Assembly (NCBI GenBank): GCA_910585275.1
Contig: CAJUCW010000038.1
Location: 1 to 31,553 of the forward strand
Length of the DNA stretch: 31,553 bases
DNA from: an uncultured Muribaculaceae bacterium
Lineage (GTDB): Bacteria; Bacteroidota; Bacteroidia; Bacteroidales; Muribaculaceae
Direction of reading: 5' to 3'
This document shows, in pieces, positions 23,460-31,463 of the stretch. Below the pieces are notes generated by a model. The model was given only the letters and a program-made list of their open reading frames with translations. It did no database searches and was not told the origin of the DNA. Position numbers and translations under genes: made by a program. The first letter of the stretch is position 1. Every line of letters begins with the position of its first letter.

Positions 23460-24463
23460 AGATATTACAGCTAATGGCACTTACCATGTTCATGACAGGA
23501 TATGCCGACGCACAGTTAACTACCACAACAGCGAAACTGAAAAGATTCGGAGAACCGTTACCTGCAATAAGGCATGTTACGGATATGAAAGTATTCGGTG
23601 ATACATTGCTGTTTGTCTTTGAATGCGAGAACGGATATGGCCAACGGCTTCTCCGTCGCGCAATTATCGACAGCGTTAATAACACACTAAAAATAAGCCC
23701 GGATATGGGCAAACGTGAAGACGGTTACTATGCTTCCTATATGCCCTATCCTTTTGTCTCCGTCAATGGCGCTATCCGTGTTGCCAGTCAAGACAATTGC
23801 GAGGTTTTTGCCGTAGAGAACGATACAGCGTTTGTCAGGACACGGCAGTATCTGATGGACGGCAACGGCACTGTGCCTTTTCCTCTTTCACAATACGTTC
23901 AGGATGTATATATGACTAATCCTGATAGATACGTTTTCATCGGACGTGAGCCAAACGGTGGTCGCCAATATGCCATAACCGCCGACCTTGCCACATCAAA
24001 AATTGATACAGTCAGACAGATCAACATTTCTCCCGAATTACAGACATGGATGCCTAACGCCGGGGAAATGGTCTATTCGGACAAACATAACAGGCTCGCC
24101 TTTGCCTATAAACTCCACCCTGTTATCGAGATATTCGACACCGACGGCAAGACAATCAAATCGGTTAAAACTGGAGAAGACACCTTCGACCAAAAGACGC
24201 TTGAAGAAGCCGACCTCGAGGCTATGAATAGTCTGCACATCGTGGATTTAACATATACCTCCGATTACATCTATGCGTTGAATTGGGGTTATGGGTATTC
24301 CGATGCCGACAAATACTCTCCGTCAATTTATAAAATTGACTGGAGCGGCAAAGTAATCGACAGGTATTTCAACATACCATATCCACTTTATAGTATCGCA
24401 GCCATCGACGATAACCGGCTCATTGGCTGGAACGGCAGGGATTTTATCTTAGTTCAGCCATAA
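23456..24463 (+). CDS. TolB-like six-bladed beta-propeller protein (BF3164-type)
   Basis: 335 residues with a signal peptide (MKILQLMALTMFMTGYADAQ). The mature part shows repeating blade-like segments: MKVFGDTLLFVFECENG, YVFIGREPNGGRQYAITADL, HNRLAFAYKLHPVIEIFDTD, SDYIYALNWGYGY and IYKIDWSGKVIDRYF. This is the pattern of the Bacteroidota TolB-like/BF3164 family. There is no lipobox cysteine, so it is probably a soluble periplasmic protein. As the last gene of the blaI locus, coupled by ATGA overlap to the GLPGLI gene, it may act with the receptor. Family assignment is by eye. Confidence 0.75.
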   Translation: MKILQLMALTMFMTGYADAQLTTTTAKLKRFGEPLPAIRHVTDMKVFGDTLLFVFECENGYGQRLLRRAIIDSVNNTLKISPDMGKREDGYYASYMPYPFVSVNGAIRVASQDNCEVFAVENDTAFVRTRQYLMDGNGTVPFPLSQYVQDVYMTNPDRYVFIGREPNGGRQYAITADLATSKIDTVRQINISPELQTWMPNAGEMVYSDKHNRLAFAYKLHPVIEIFDTDGKTIKSVKTGEDTFDQKTLEEADLEAMNSLHIVDLTYTSDYIYALNWGYGYSDADKYSPSIYKIDWSGKVIDRYFNIPYPLYSIAAIDDNRLIGWNGRDFILVQP

Positions 24464-24530
24464 ACAGCTTAGACAACGCCGGAAGGTAATCTTGGAATTC
24501 TTTGTGTATAAATGCCTCAGCTAACCTCAA

Positions 24531-24550
24531 ATGCACACAAAAGAGTGCAT
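24531..24550. terminator. small hairpin between the blaI locus and the lipoprotein gene
   Basis: ATGCAC/GTGCAT with an 8-nt loop, about 70 nt after the TolB-like stop. There is no T-run, so this is only a candidate terminator. A second -7-like box (TACCTTTG, 24571-24578) follows. Confidence 0.35.
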
Positions 24551-24610
24551 CGGATTTAGGACTTATTAATTACCTTTGCCGAAGCAAAACTACCGATTAA
24601 AATACATAGT

Positions 24611-24655
24611 TGTGACATTTGTCACAGCTTTTGTCATTTTTACTGTGTAATTTTG
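24611..24655 (+). promoter_or_regulatory. Crp/Fnr-type box plus -7 element, site A
   Basis: TGTGACA-tt-TGTCACA at 24611-24626 (perfect 7-bp arms) and TAATTTTG at 24648-24655. The dyad centre lies 29.5 bp upstream of the -7 element, about -41.5 from the expected transcript start. A TTGTC at 24631 is shared in position with the other sites. Confidence 0.7.
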
Positions 24656-24715
24656 CGATTAGTATCAATAGTTGGTAATTTGGTAATAGACAGTTTTTTT
24701 GATAGATATAATGCT

Positions 24716-26248
24716 ATGCACAAAATAGAATCATACATAATGACAGGACTGATGCTTTCGGTGTTGTTCATCATGTCGTCCTGTACGGAAAAGGAAGACT
24801 TCATTCCAGAACCTACGCCAACCTGCGTCTCCATTTCCGGCATTGTAACCACCTCTTCCGGTCAGCCGCTTGCCAATATTCCGGTCTTTGTGGATTACTA
24901 TGAGGCGTATTGGCTCGGTCCTCAGACCACTATTCATAAGGCAAAAGGCACTACCGACATCAACGGTAGATATCGGCTCTTTTTTGAACCGGAAGTGGAT
25001 ATTGAATCGGAAAACAGAAAGCCGAGTCGAGCATATCTGCTTTATGCAGACCTTAGCGAACTTAAAAGTGAAGAATATATTATGCCCGGCGATTTTGCCG
25101 ATAACGATGAAAAAGTATATAGACTTGACATGTATGGCTCTATTGATAAAGGCGATAATCTTGAGATAAACCTTTATTTCCCGAAGAAGAAAGAAATGAT
25201 GACAGAGTTGAAAAACTTTGTGTCGGAAAAAAGACTTGTCGTGACAAACACATTAGTGTATGGTGCACAAAACTCCGTGATAGACCGTAATGTAGAACTT
25301 GATTCGAAAGGCAACGGTTGTGTGATTATACCGTGTGCCTTGAAGGAGACAAACCAGTTGTCGGTAAGGGTTGTAAACGGATTTTCAGATGTCTGTAGTC
25401 CTAAGCAGTTGATAGTGGATGATAATTCCGAATCGTATATCATATTCGACAATATGGAGGTTCTTGAAAAGTGCCGTTTCAAACTGTCGCTATACAGCCA
25501 TGCTTCGTTTAATGGGGAGGAATATGGCGATGATGCCGCATTCTCTACTCCGGCTCCGTTTGATTTTATCGGTTTTAGGATAGTCAGGCCTGACGGTGCT
25601 TATGAAATAATGGACATGTCAAGGTATCAGTATTACGATTCTATTGTGTGGAGTGAGCCGGATCAACCGGAGACATTTAGGGTGTTTGATAAAAGTACTT
25701 ACGAGTCGGGGTCAGAGAATCACTTCACTGCTCAGTGGGGTTCTTATTTTTTTAAAGAAGGAGTTCACAAGTCCATACTGTCCGGCTATAGGAACGGTAA
25801 GGTTGTCTTTGCTGATTCTATAGACTTTGAACTTAAGGACCGGGATTTTCTATGCTTCGACTGGAATAGATTTGACGGCGAAACAAATCTTGGAATGGTT
25901 CATGACATATATTGCAGGTTTAACAGCTTCTATGAGTATAGAGTGAGTGCAGATAAAGATAAAAATGGAGACAAGTCGGTTAACGTTTACGTGGAATTTC
26001 ACGACAACTGGCCTAAAGACGTAATTCTGAACTGGGAACAGACACGGCTTGAGCAACTGTTATGGGAGCATATTGGGCATTGGATTGAATATGACAGTTC
26101 TGATGTTCGTGAGTTGTTCAGTCGTTTGCCTGCAGATGACGATCCCGGGAAATTATATGAAAATGAAACAACACGAGCCATCGTGTTGTATTCGCCTGCC
26201 ACGGAATACGAAGAAGAATATTATTATATTCACGCAGAACCGAAATAA
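24716..26248 (+). CDS. lipoprotein with N-terminal carboxypeptidase-like regulatory domain
   Basis: 510 residues from ATG 24716. An earlier in-frame start at 24653 overlaps the -7 element and is excluded. The signal peptide ends in a lipobox, LFIMSSC, so Cys23 is the likely lipid anchor. Next comes a beta-sandwich regulatory-like domain (about 35-110: SISGIVTTSSGQPLANIPVF, then INGRYRLFFEPE). The rest is acidic and aromatic with no motif I know, ending in NETTRAIVLYSP and a Tyr/Glu-rich tail. It is probably surface exposed or periplasmic. It lies behind a Crp/Fnr-type box and 116 nt upstream of a second lipoprotein gene. Confidence 0.75.
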   Translation: MHKIESYIMTGLMLSVLFIMSSCTEKEDFIPEPTPTCVSISGIVTTSSGQPLANIPVFVDYYEAYWLGPQTTIHKAKGTTDINGRYRLFFEPEVDIESENRKPSRAYLLYADLSELKSEEYIMPGDFADNDEKVYRLDMYGSIDKGDNLEINLYFPKKKEMMTELKNFVSEKRLVVTNTLVYGAQNSVIDRNVELDSKGNGCVIIPCALKETNQLSVRVVNGFSDVCSPKQLIVDDNSESYIIFDNMEVLEKCRFKLSLYSHASFNGEEYGDDAAFSTPAPFDFIGFRIVRPDGAYEIMDMSRYQYYDSIVWSEPDQPETFRVFDKSTYESGSENHFTAQWGSYFFKEGVHKSILSGYRNGKVVFADSIDFELKDRDFLCFDWNRFDGETNLGMVHDIYCRFNSFYEYRVSADKDKNGDKSVNVYVEFHDNWPKDVILNWEQTRLEQLLWEHIGHWIEYDSSDVRELFSRLPADDDPGKLYENETTRAIVLYSPATEYEEEYYYIHAEPK

Positions 26249-26364
26249 TACAACGAAGTTCCAATAATTAGCGCATTTTTATTAAATGTTCACTATCAAC
26301 AGCCCTGACAAAACTCCGATAATTGCAATACACAACTCAATAAATGAATATAAACTTGATTGAC

Positions 26365-27843
26365 ATGGAAAAATATATTTTAATTGCAATATTAGCATTG
26401 ATTGCAGTCGCTTTCTGCGGTTGTAACGATGACGATAGTCCGAAGGATAAATCCGAACTTATCCAAATGTGGGTTTCAGCAGAAACCACTGAAACCTTCC
26501 ATTGGGGAGATGACAACCACGAGTACCCAATAGAGTGTATGCAAGTGAAGTATTCATTGGAGGGTTCATGGGAACCGATGATGTTCGATGCAATCGAGAA
26601 TTTCCAATATGAAAAAGGTGTTGAATATGAGTTAAGTGTACTGCGCACAACTCTATCCAATCCTCCTGCGGACGGGGCTGCATACGCCTATCGTCTTGAA
26701 CGTGTCATAAGTCACAAAGTATTGTCTGCCAATATGGACGGCATTGATGAATGTATCGTGATTCCTTCCGAAGGTAAGGATTCCGATATTGATTTCACAA
26801 CAAACGCACCATGCGAGATAGCAAGAATAACGGGAGATGTTTTTGGTGAGGCTGATTTATTGGAACTTTATGACAGCGGCTATGGAAATGGATATTCGTT
26901 GCGGTTAAATATACCTCAGAATACAGGCATGGGGCGTGTTATGCTCCTGACATTTCGTCTTAGCAACGGAGATAAAAAAGAGATTGGGATATGGCAGATG
27001 CCAAGAACTTTTGCAGATACGGAAACTTTCGAGCTCCCGTATGCGGGAAGTTTAGGCTATATGATTGGCACGGATCAGGATAACTATGGTAGAATACGAA
27101 ACATCAAGATTGTAGGCACAATGAATGCCAATGATGCGTATTATCTCAAGCGTATTCTTGAATCTCATGGCTATCAGGGTTATGGTGAAAAACCGGAATA
27201 TAATGTTGATATGGCTCAAAGTGGATTTGTAGCAGGCGAAAATAGCAAATATGCCAACTGTGGAATATGCGATGTTGGGAGAGAGTATCTGCCATCGGCA
27301 TTTACTGACGAAGTGCCCTCCGGAATTTTCACATCCAATAAGTATTTATCAGCAGTGATTTTGCCGGAAAGCATCAAAGCTATAAATCCGAGTGCATTCA
27401 GTCATTGTATAGGTCTAAGGAAAATCAACATACCTTCCGCTTGTATTGAGATAGGTAGCCAAGCATTCAGTTCGTGTACATCCTTAACGAATATAGAATT
27501 TCCTTATATATCCCAAAACATAGACCTGCCACATCTACAAACGATTGGAGATGCTGCTTTTTCAAATATAGGGCGTCTTAAAAGTTTTGTCCTTCCGGAA
27601 TCATTAAAAAACGTCCCTACAACCGCTCTTAGCTTTTACGTTGACAAACTTTTCAGTCTGACGGAAGAGCCTCCCGTATGGAATGTTCCGGGTAATGCCG
27701 GATATGTTGTCGGTCCAAGACCTGATGGTTGCACGTTGTATGTGCCATTCGGATGTAGCAAATCGTATAAGTCCTCAGAAAAATGGAGTAAGTTCAATAT
27801 TGAGGAAATGCCTGAAGACAAGTGGTGGGAAATGATACCATAG
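26365..27843 (+). CDS. lipoprotein with BspA-like leucine-rich repeats
   Basis: 492 residues from ATG 26365 (MEKYILIAILALIAVAFCGC); the ATG 21 nt earlier adds a non-signal stretch. The lipobox AFCGC gives a lipidated Cys, followed by the acidic DDDSP typical of surface-exported Bacteroidota lipoproteins. Residues ~330-480 hold LRR_5/BspA-type repeats: LSAVILPESIKAINPSAFSH, LRKINIPSACIEIGSQAFSS, LKSFVLPESLKNVPTTAL. They end with the usual TLYVPFGCSKSYKSSEKW cap. Such proteins bind host or microbial surface ligands. The middle region is unassigned. It is possibly co-transcribed with the preceding lipoprotein; a terminator follows. Confidence 0.85.
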   Translation: MEKYILIAILALIAVAFCGCNDDDSPKDKSELIQMWVSAETTETFHWGDDNHEYPIECMQVKYSLEGSWEPMMFDAIENFQYEKGVEYELSVLRTTLSNPPADGAAYAYRLERVISHKVLSANMDGIDECIVIPSEGKDSDIDFTTNAPCEIARITGDVFGEADLLELYDSGYGNGYSLRLNIPQNTGMGRVMLLTFRLSNGDKKEIGIWQMPRTFADTETFELPYAGSLGYMIGTDQDNYGRIRNIKIVGTMNANDAYYLKRILESHGYQGYGEKPEYNVDMAQSGFVAGENSKYANCGICDVGREYLPSAFTDEVPSGIFTSNKYLSAVILPESIKAINPSAFSHCIGLRKINIPSACIEIGSQAFSSCTSLTNIEFPYISQNIDLPHLQTIGDAAFSNIGRLKSFVLPESLKNVPTTALSFYVDKLFSLTEEPPVWNVPGNAGYVVGPRPDGCTLYVPFGCSKSYKSSEKWSKFNIEEMPEDKWWEMIP

Positions 27844-27875
27844 TGAAATAATAACAGTTTAATCATACTAATAGT

Positions 27876-27910
27876 CAAGTCCTCGGCAGTGATGTCGGGG
27901 ACTTGAATTA
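27876..27910 (+). terminator. intrinsic terminator after the LRR lipoprotein gene
   Basis: CAAGTCC/GGACTTG with inner CG/CG pairing, about 30 nt after the stop codon, followed by an AT-rich tract. The rest of 27911-28020 holds no recognisable gene. Confidence 0.6.
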
Positions 27911-28020
27911 TATGTAATTAACTTTTAGAACAGTCTTCAAGGCCATTCTCCCACGGGCCTAACAGTCAGTGTAACATAGCACGCAATAACGCCATGAACC
28001 ACTTCAAAATGAGAAAAACT

Positions 28021-28104
28021 AAGAAAAAAGATCGCTCTACGCTGATTTTTATGCCCGTTTGTGACATTTGTCACACTTATTGTCAATTATTCGTTGTATC
28101 TTTG
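28021..28104 (+). repeat. 84-bp promoter cassette, copy 1, with Crp/Fnr-type box (site B)
   Basis: Aligns without gaps to 31462-31545 at 68 of 84 positions. It contains TGTGACA-tt-TGTCACA at 28060-28075, TTGTC at 28080 and the -7 element TATCTTTG at 28097-28104. The dyad centre is again 29.5 bp upstream of the -7 element, matching site A. It drives the interrupted operon beginning at 28230. Confidence 0.8.
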
Positions 28105-28106
28105 CT

Positions 28107-28201
28107 TAAATTCGGGTAATAGACCAATGAAGAAGAATCACCGACGCCGACCGAGAGAAAAGCCGCAAGGCTCTCGAAGTTCTCTGTTTCTCCCGAATTT
28201 A
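28107..28201 (+). ncRNA. candidate structured 5' leader
   Basis: TAAATTCGGG (28107-28116), at the expected transcript start, pairs perfectly with CCCGAATTTA (28192-28201), just before the gene start at 28230. Inside is a hairpin formed by CGAGA/TCTCG and GCC-GCAA-GGC with a GNRA tetraloop (28152-28076 region, i.e. 28152-28176). I match it to no known RNA family. Confidence 0.5.
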
Positions 28202-28204
28202 TAA
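28127..28204 (+). CDS. possible 25-residue basic leader peptide
   Basis: An ATG-to-TAA frame inside the structured leader encodes a very basic peptide (begins MKKNHRRRPREKP). Its stop codon overlaps the right arm of the outer leader stem, so translation would open the fold. There is no Shine-Dalgarno-like sequence and it may be chance. Confidence 0.25.
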   Translation: MKKNHRRRPREKPQGSRSSLFLPNL

Positions 28205-28229
28205 CCTACCAAATCCGCAAACACTGACT

Positions 28230-28889
28230 ATGGCACGAGGAAAACAGACCTGCAAGATACTTAAAGAGATCCGGCGGCAGATTGCCGAGGCCAACGGCAT
28301 CGAGTTCGCCACATCGGAGTGTCGCTACAAGTGCGACTGCCTCGGCACATGCCCCAAATGCGAAGCCGAGGTGTGCTACCTTGAGCAGCAGCTCCGCGCC
28401 CGCTCCCTCGCAGGGAAAGCCGTAGCCCTTGCCGGAATCTCGGCGGGGATGATTCTCATGTCTGGTTGCAGCGGCTCATCTGCGAATCAATCAAGCGAAA
28501 CCTTGCAGGGCGAACCAGTGGAATTAACCAATACCATGGATTATACTCAAGGTGAGAATGTGGCTGGTTGGGACGAATCAGAAGTAGATGAAAAGCCACA
28601 ATTTCCCGGTGGCGACGTGGCAATGAGGTAATCCTTTGATGAATGTTATCGTAAAGAAAAAGATGTTATAACAGGCAATGTTACTGTGGGCTACTTGGTG
28701 GACTCGAGAGGAAAAATCATATACACCGAAATAGCTGAAGGCGATTCTCTGCTTGGTGAACAGATAATGAGAATCATAAAACAGTTTCCTGATTATGTCC
28801 CGGGGAAGAAAAACGGGAAGCCAGTTGCTGTGTATATGACATTTCCATTTTCAACATCTATTAAAATAGGAGTAGATACAATTAGATAA
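28230..28889 (+). pseudogene. MARGKQ-type membrane protein with TonB-C-like domain, interrupted by TAA
   Basis: The frame from ATG 28230 is 219 codons long, with one in-frame TAA at codon 134 (28629-28631). The N-terminus has a conserved Cys-rich segment (CRYKCDCLGTCPKCEAEV) and a hydrophobic stretch with Cys (GISAGMILMSGCSG), suggesting membrane anchoring. A linker leads to KPQFPGGDVAMR, the usual entry to TonB C-terminal domains. After the stop the same frame continues as that domain: GNVTVGYLVDSRGKIIYTEI, then YVPGKKNGKPVAVYM. So the break is a nonsense change, with no frameshift. The first 260 nt are clearly more GC-rich than the rest. A 133-residue truncated product is possible. Confidence 0.8.
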
Positions 28890-28891
28890 CT

Positions 28892-29416
28892 ATGGTAGTG
28901 GTGTCGAATTATAAAAAGCGCGTATAGTTTGCCACGTTAATTCCAGTGCTTATGACATTCAGTTGTTTTGCATCGTTTTACATATTCACCGGTTCTTTGA
29001 TTGGTGACGGCTTTGTCAGAACTTCGTTCTGGTTGTCATTCATGCTGCTGTTTCTGTCTGTCATGTTTGGATGGCTTGCTGTTCAAGCATTCAAGATTTA
29101 CAGCCGAAAGGTGATTTACGGCAACGAGTTGGAGTATTATATGCCTTACCTCCCGTTTCTTGTATTCTACAGAGATATTGATGCTTATGAAGCTAAATAT
29201 CGTGTAAGAACTTTCAATAGGTATGGAGAAATTATCAATGGCATCTGGCTGGTACGAAAAGGTAAAGTGAGGTATGAAATGTATAGCGATACTTTCAGTA
29301 ATTTATATGAGTTAGGTAAAGCGATAAAACTACCGGAATACGTTATAAAAAAGCCGGTTCCACCTTTTACTCTTGCTGCTTATCAATTAGGTCTTAAAAG
29401 AGTTATTACAAAATAG
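28892..29416 (+). pseudogene. two-helix membrane protein, interrupted by an early TAG
   Basis: ATG 28892, 2 nt after the previous stop, opens a 174-residue frame with one TAG at codon 12 (28925-28927). Reading through gives NYKKRV-stop-FATLIPV and then two hydrophobic helices (about residues 14-34 and 40-60), and a soluble part with YMPYLPFLVFYRDIDAYEAK and IWLVRKGKVRYE. A TGG Trp codon would become TAG by one G-to-A change. Internal starts (GTG 28946, ATG 28952) could give a shortened 154-156-residue protein that keeps both helices. Family unknown. Confidence 0.7.
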
Positions 29417-29420
29417 CCCA

Positions 29421-29600
29421 ATGATGGATCAGATAGGTAAATTCATAGCCTCTGCAGTTGTCATGTTCTTGTTCATGTTCAGCCTGATATTCTGCTTCGA
29501 CTCGCCCGACACGATGACCAATACCCTATTGGTCAGTGCAAACGTGCTGTTTTAGGGCGGCATCCTTTGGCTCATAAACAGGAAAGGAGGCAAGCGATGA
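29421..29600 (+). pseudogene. small membrane protein, interrupted by TAG
   Basis: ATG 29421, 4 nt after the previous stop. A 59-residue frame with TAG at codon 45 (29553-29555), reading ANVLF-stop-GGILWLINRK. The first half is one strong hydrophobic helix (FIASAVVMFLFMFSLIFCF) and the second half would be another helix with a basic tail. Again a Trp codon (TGG to TAG) is the simplest ancestor. Its final stop overlaps the next start (ATGA, 29597). Confidence 0.65.
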
Positions 29601-29737
29601 AACTGACCGATAAGCGATTTTGGATAGCGTGAGGAGTGATGTTCGTTCTAATAATCGTGGTGTTTTACCATCTTCAGATGATGCACGTCAGCGGCCACAA
29701 AACGCAAAAGACCTTCATGGACTCTCTCATCAGATGA
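29597..29737 (+). pseudogene. small membrane protein, interrupted by TGA
   Basis: ATG 29597 overlaps the previous stop. A 46-residue frame with TGA at codon 12 (29630-29632), reading RFWIA-stop-GVMFVLIIVVFYHLQMM, so one transmembrane helix spans the stop. TGG to TGA is the simplest ancestor. Its final stop overlaps another ATG (29734), continuing the tightly packed operon. Confidence 0.65.
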
Positions 29738-29820
29738 AATCGCCGATGAGAGAGACCCCATTGCCAATGGTACAAAATCCGAAGTATTTTGACGATAATC
29801 CAAAACGGGAAGTGTCGTAA
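29734..29820 (+). CDS. possible 28-residue last ORF of the operon
   Basis: Starts by ATGA overlap with the previous frame and ends at TAA 29818-29820. The peptide (begins MKSPMRETPLPMVQ) has no hydrophobic helix or motif. Only the overlap supports it as a gene. Confidence 0.35.
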   Translation: MKSPMRETPLPMVQNPKYFDDNPKREVS

Positions 29821-29836
29821 TATCAGGAATTTTAAT

Positions 29837-29844
29837 TACATTTG
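29837..29844 (+). promoter_or_regulatory. -7 element close to the RhuM-Fic start codon
   Basis: TACATTTG (TAnnTTTG) ends 10 nt before ATG 29855, so the transcript would have a very short leader or nearly none. Confidence 0.5.
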
Positions 29845-29854
29845 CATTATAGAA

Positions 29855-30844
29855 ATGAATAACGAGACAAAACTTGTAATCTATAAAGCTCCAAATGGAG
29901 AAACACAGTTGGATGTCACTGTACATGGTGATACAATCTGGCTCACGCAACGTCAGATTGCAGAACTATTCGGTACGAAAGTTCCGGCAATCTCAAAGCA
30001 TCTGAAAAACATCTTTGAATCCGGAGAATTGGAACGCGATGCGACTATTTCCAAAATGGAAACAGTCGTGAATCGTGGCTTCCGAGGCTCATCTGTTGAG
30101 GTAGTTGATCATTATAATCTTGACGCAATCCTTTCTGTTGGTTATCGTGTCAATTCAAAGAATGCCACGGCTTTCCGCATCTGGGCAAATAAGATATTGA
30201 AGCAGTATCTTCTTCAAGGCTATGCCATAAACGAGCGGATAGCTGCACAGAAATATGACGAGCTTAGTCAGTTGATAAAAGTGCTCGGCCGCACAATCCA
30301 AAATCAGGAAAGGCTTACGGAGGACAGCCGTTCATTACTTGATGTTGTGGTTGACTACACATACGCCCTCGACACCCTTGACCGCTACGACTATCAGGAA
30401 CTGAAGATCGAGGACACCACCGGTAAAGAGTCGTTTCATGCCACTTACGAAAACGCCATGGAAGTCATCCGAGAGTTACATGAGAAATTCGGTGGCAGCA
30501 CATTGTTCGGCAACGAAAAGGACGATTCCTTCAAAAGCTCCATCGGTCAGATTTACCAGACCTTCGGTGGCGTTGACCTCTATCCCTCAGTGGAGGAGAA
30601 AGCCGCCATGCTCCTGTATCTCGTCACGAAGAACCACTCGTTCAGCGACGGAAACAAACGCATTGCTGCCACACTGTTCCTGTGGTTCCTCAATGGCAAC
30701 GACATTCTCTACAACGAAGACGGTACAAAGCGCATTGCCGACAACACCCTCGTAGCCCTCACCCTTATGATAGCCGAAAGCCGCACCGAAGAGAAGGACA
30801 CAATGGTTAAAGTAATCGTCAACCTCATCAACAAAAACAACTGA
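29855..30844 (+). CDS. RhuM-family protein with C-terminal Fic domain
   Basis: 329 residues from ATG 29855 (MNNETKLVIYKAPNGE); the 22-residue upstream extension overlaps the -7 element and is rejected. The N-terminal RhuM part (about 1-140) has WLTQRQIAELFGTKVPAISK, an HTH-like segment, then LKNIFESGELE and HYNLDAILSVGYRVNS, all family hallmarks. The C-terminal part is a Fic domain with HSFSDGNKR at residues 261-269, an intact HxFx(D/E)GNxR active site, so AMP-transfer or a related activity is possible. No inhibitory Fic antitoxin gene is visible next to it. It is followed 28 nt later by the Crp/Fnr-type regulator on the same strand. Confidence 0.92.
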   Translation: MNNETKLVIYKAPNGETQLDVTVHGDTIWLTQRQIAELFGTKVPAISKHLKNIFESGELERDATISKMETVVNRGFRGSSVEVVDHYNLDAILSVGYRVNSKNATAFRIWANKILKQYLLQGYAINERIAAQKYDELSQLIKVLGRTIQNQERLTEDSRSLLDVVVDYTYALDTLDRYDYQELKIEDTTGKESFHATYENAMEVIRELHEKFGGSTLFGNEKDDSFKSSIGQIYQTFGGVDLYPSVEEKAAMLLYLVTKNHSFSDGNKRIAATLFLWFLNGNDILYNEDGTKRIADNTLVALTLMIAESRTEEKDTMVKVIVNLINKNN

Positions 30845-30872
30845 GGAAAGGAAACAAAACAACACCAGAAAT

Positions 30873-31463
30873 ATGGCACGGCTTAACGACTTCATGACGA
30901 GGATTGACCTGTCGGTGCTGAATGATTATATCACGGCTAATGGCAAGAACACGGTCTATGCCAAAGGCGATAGAATTGTTCAGCAGGGGCAATTGTGCCG
31001 TTATATAGGTGTGGTAAAGTCTGGATATTTCAAATATGTAGCTATTAATTCAAAGGGGCAGGAAGTGGTAACCGGCTTCACTTTCGAGGATGAGGTCGTT
31101 ACGGATTATGTGCGGGGATTCCTGTATGACCAGCCTTCGCGAACCTCTATTGTCGCGGGATGCGATGCCGAGGTTCAGCGGGTGTCTGTCAAAGATGCGC
31201 GTCGGTTTATCATAGAGTGTAATCCCGGCTTTGTCGCCGAGGTTTCCTCCAATCTGTTGCAAGAGGCTTATTGCCGTTATCTGAATATGCTTGTAAAGAC
31301 ACCTTCAGAACGGTTCCATGAACTTGTCTCCTGCTACCCCGGCGTTACAGACAATCTGCCTGTTCAGGAAATTGCCTCCTATCTGGGCATCTCTCGACGT
31401 CAGTTGCACCGCATCCGTGAGGCTGAAAGTGCCGCCAACGCCTTCGAAGGTGAGGATATTTAA
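30873..31463 (+). CDS. Crp/Fnr-family transcriptional regulator
   Basis: 196 residues. The N-terminal cyclic-nucleotide-binding-like barrel (about 20-110: KGDRIVQQGQLCRYIGVVKS, VVTGFTFEDEVV) lacks an obvious cAMP phosphate-binding RxS/T cassette and has no Cys cluster of Fnr type. The C-terminal HTH is LPVQEIASYLGISRRQLHRI (about 160-180). This shape matches Bacteroidota Crp/Fnr proteins whose ligands are mostly unknown. It probably forms an operon with the RhuM-Fic gene. Three Crp/Fnr-type boxes in the window, one directly after its stop codon, are natural candidate targets, but binding by this protein is inferred. Confidence 0.88.
   Translation: MARLNDFMTRIDLSVLNDYITANGKNTVYAKGDRIVQQGQLCRYIGVVKSGYFKYVAINSKGQEVVTGFTFEDEVVTDYVRGFLYDQPSRTSIVAGCDAEVQRVSVKDARRFIIECNPGFVAEVSSNLLQEAYCRYLNMLVKTPSERFHELVSCYPGVTDNLPVQEIASYLGISRRQLHRIREAESAANAFEGEDI

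Noticed and set aside
27951..28020. Possible remnant of a second Crp-gene 3' end before the first promoter cassette
   Set aside because: A few short blocks (GCC, AAC, TTC, TGAG, TAAGAAAAA) line up with the 31.4-kb Crp gene end, but the alignment needs gaps and no protein frame survives.
28629..28631. Selenocysteine, pyrrolysine or code reassignment explaining the internal stops of the operon
   Set aside because: TAA, TAG and TGA all occur as internal stops, while neighbouring genes use normal stops.
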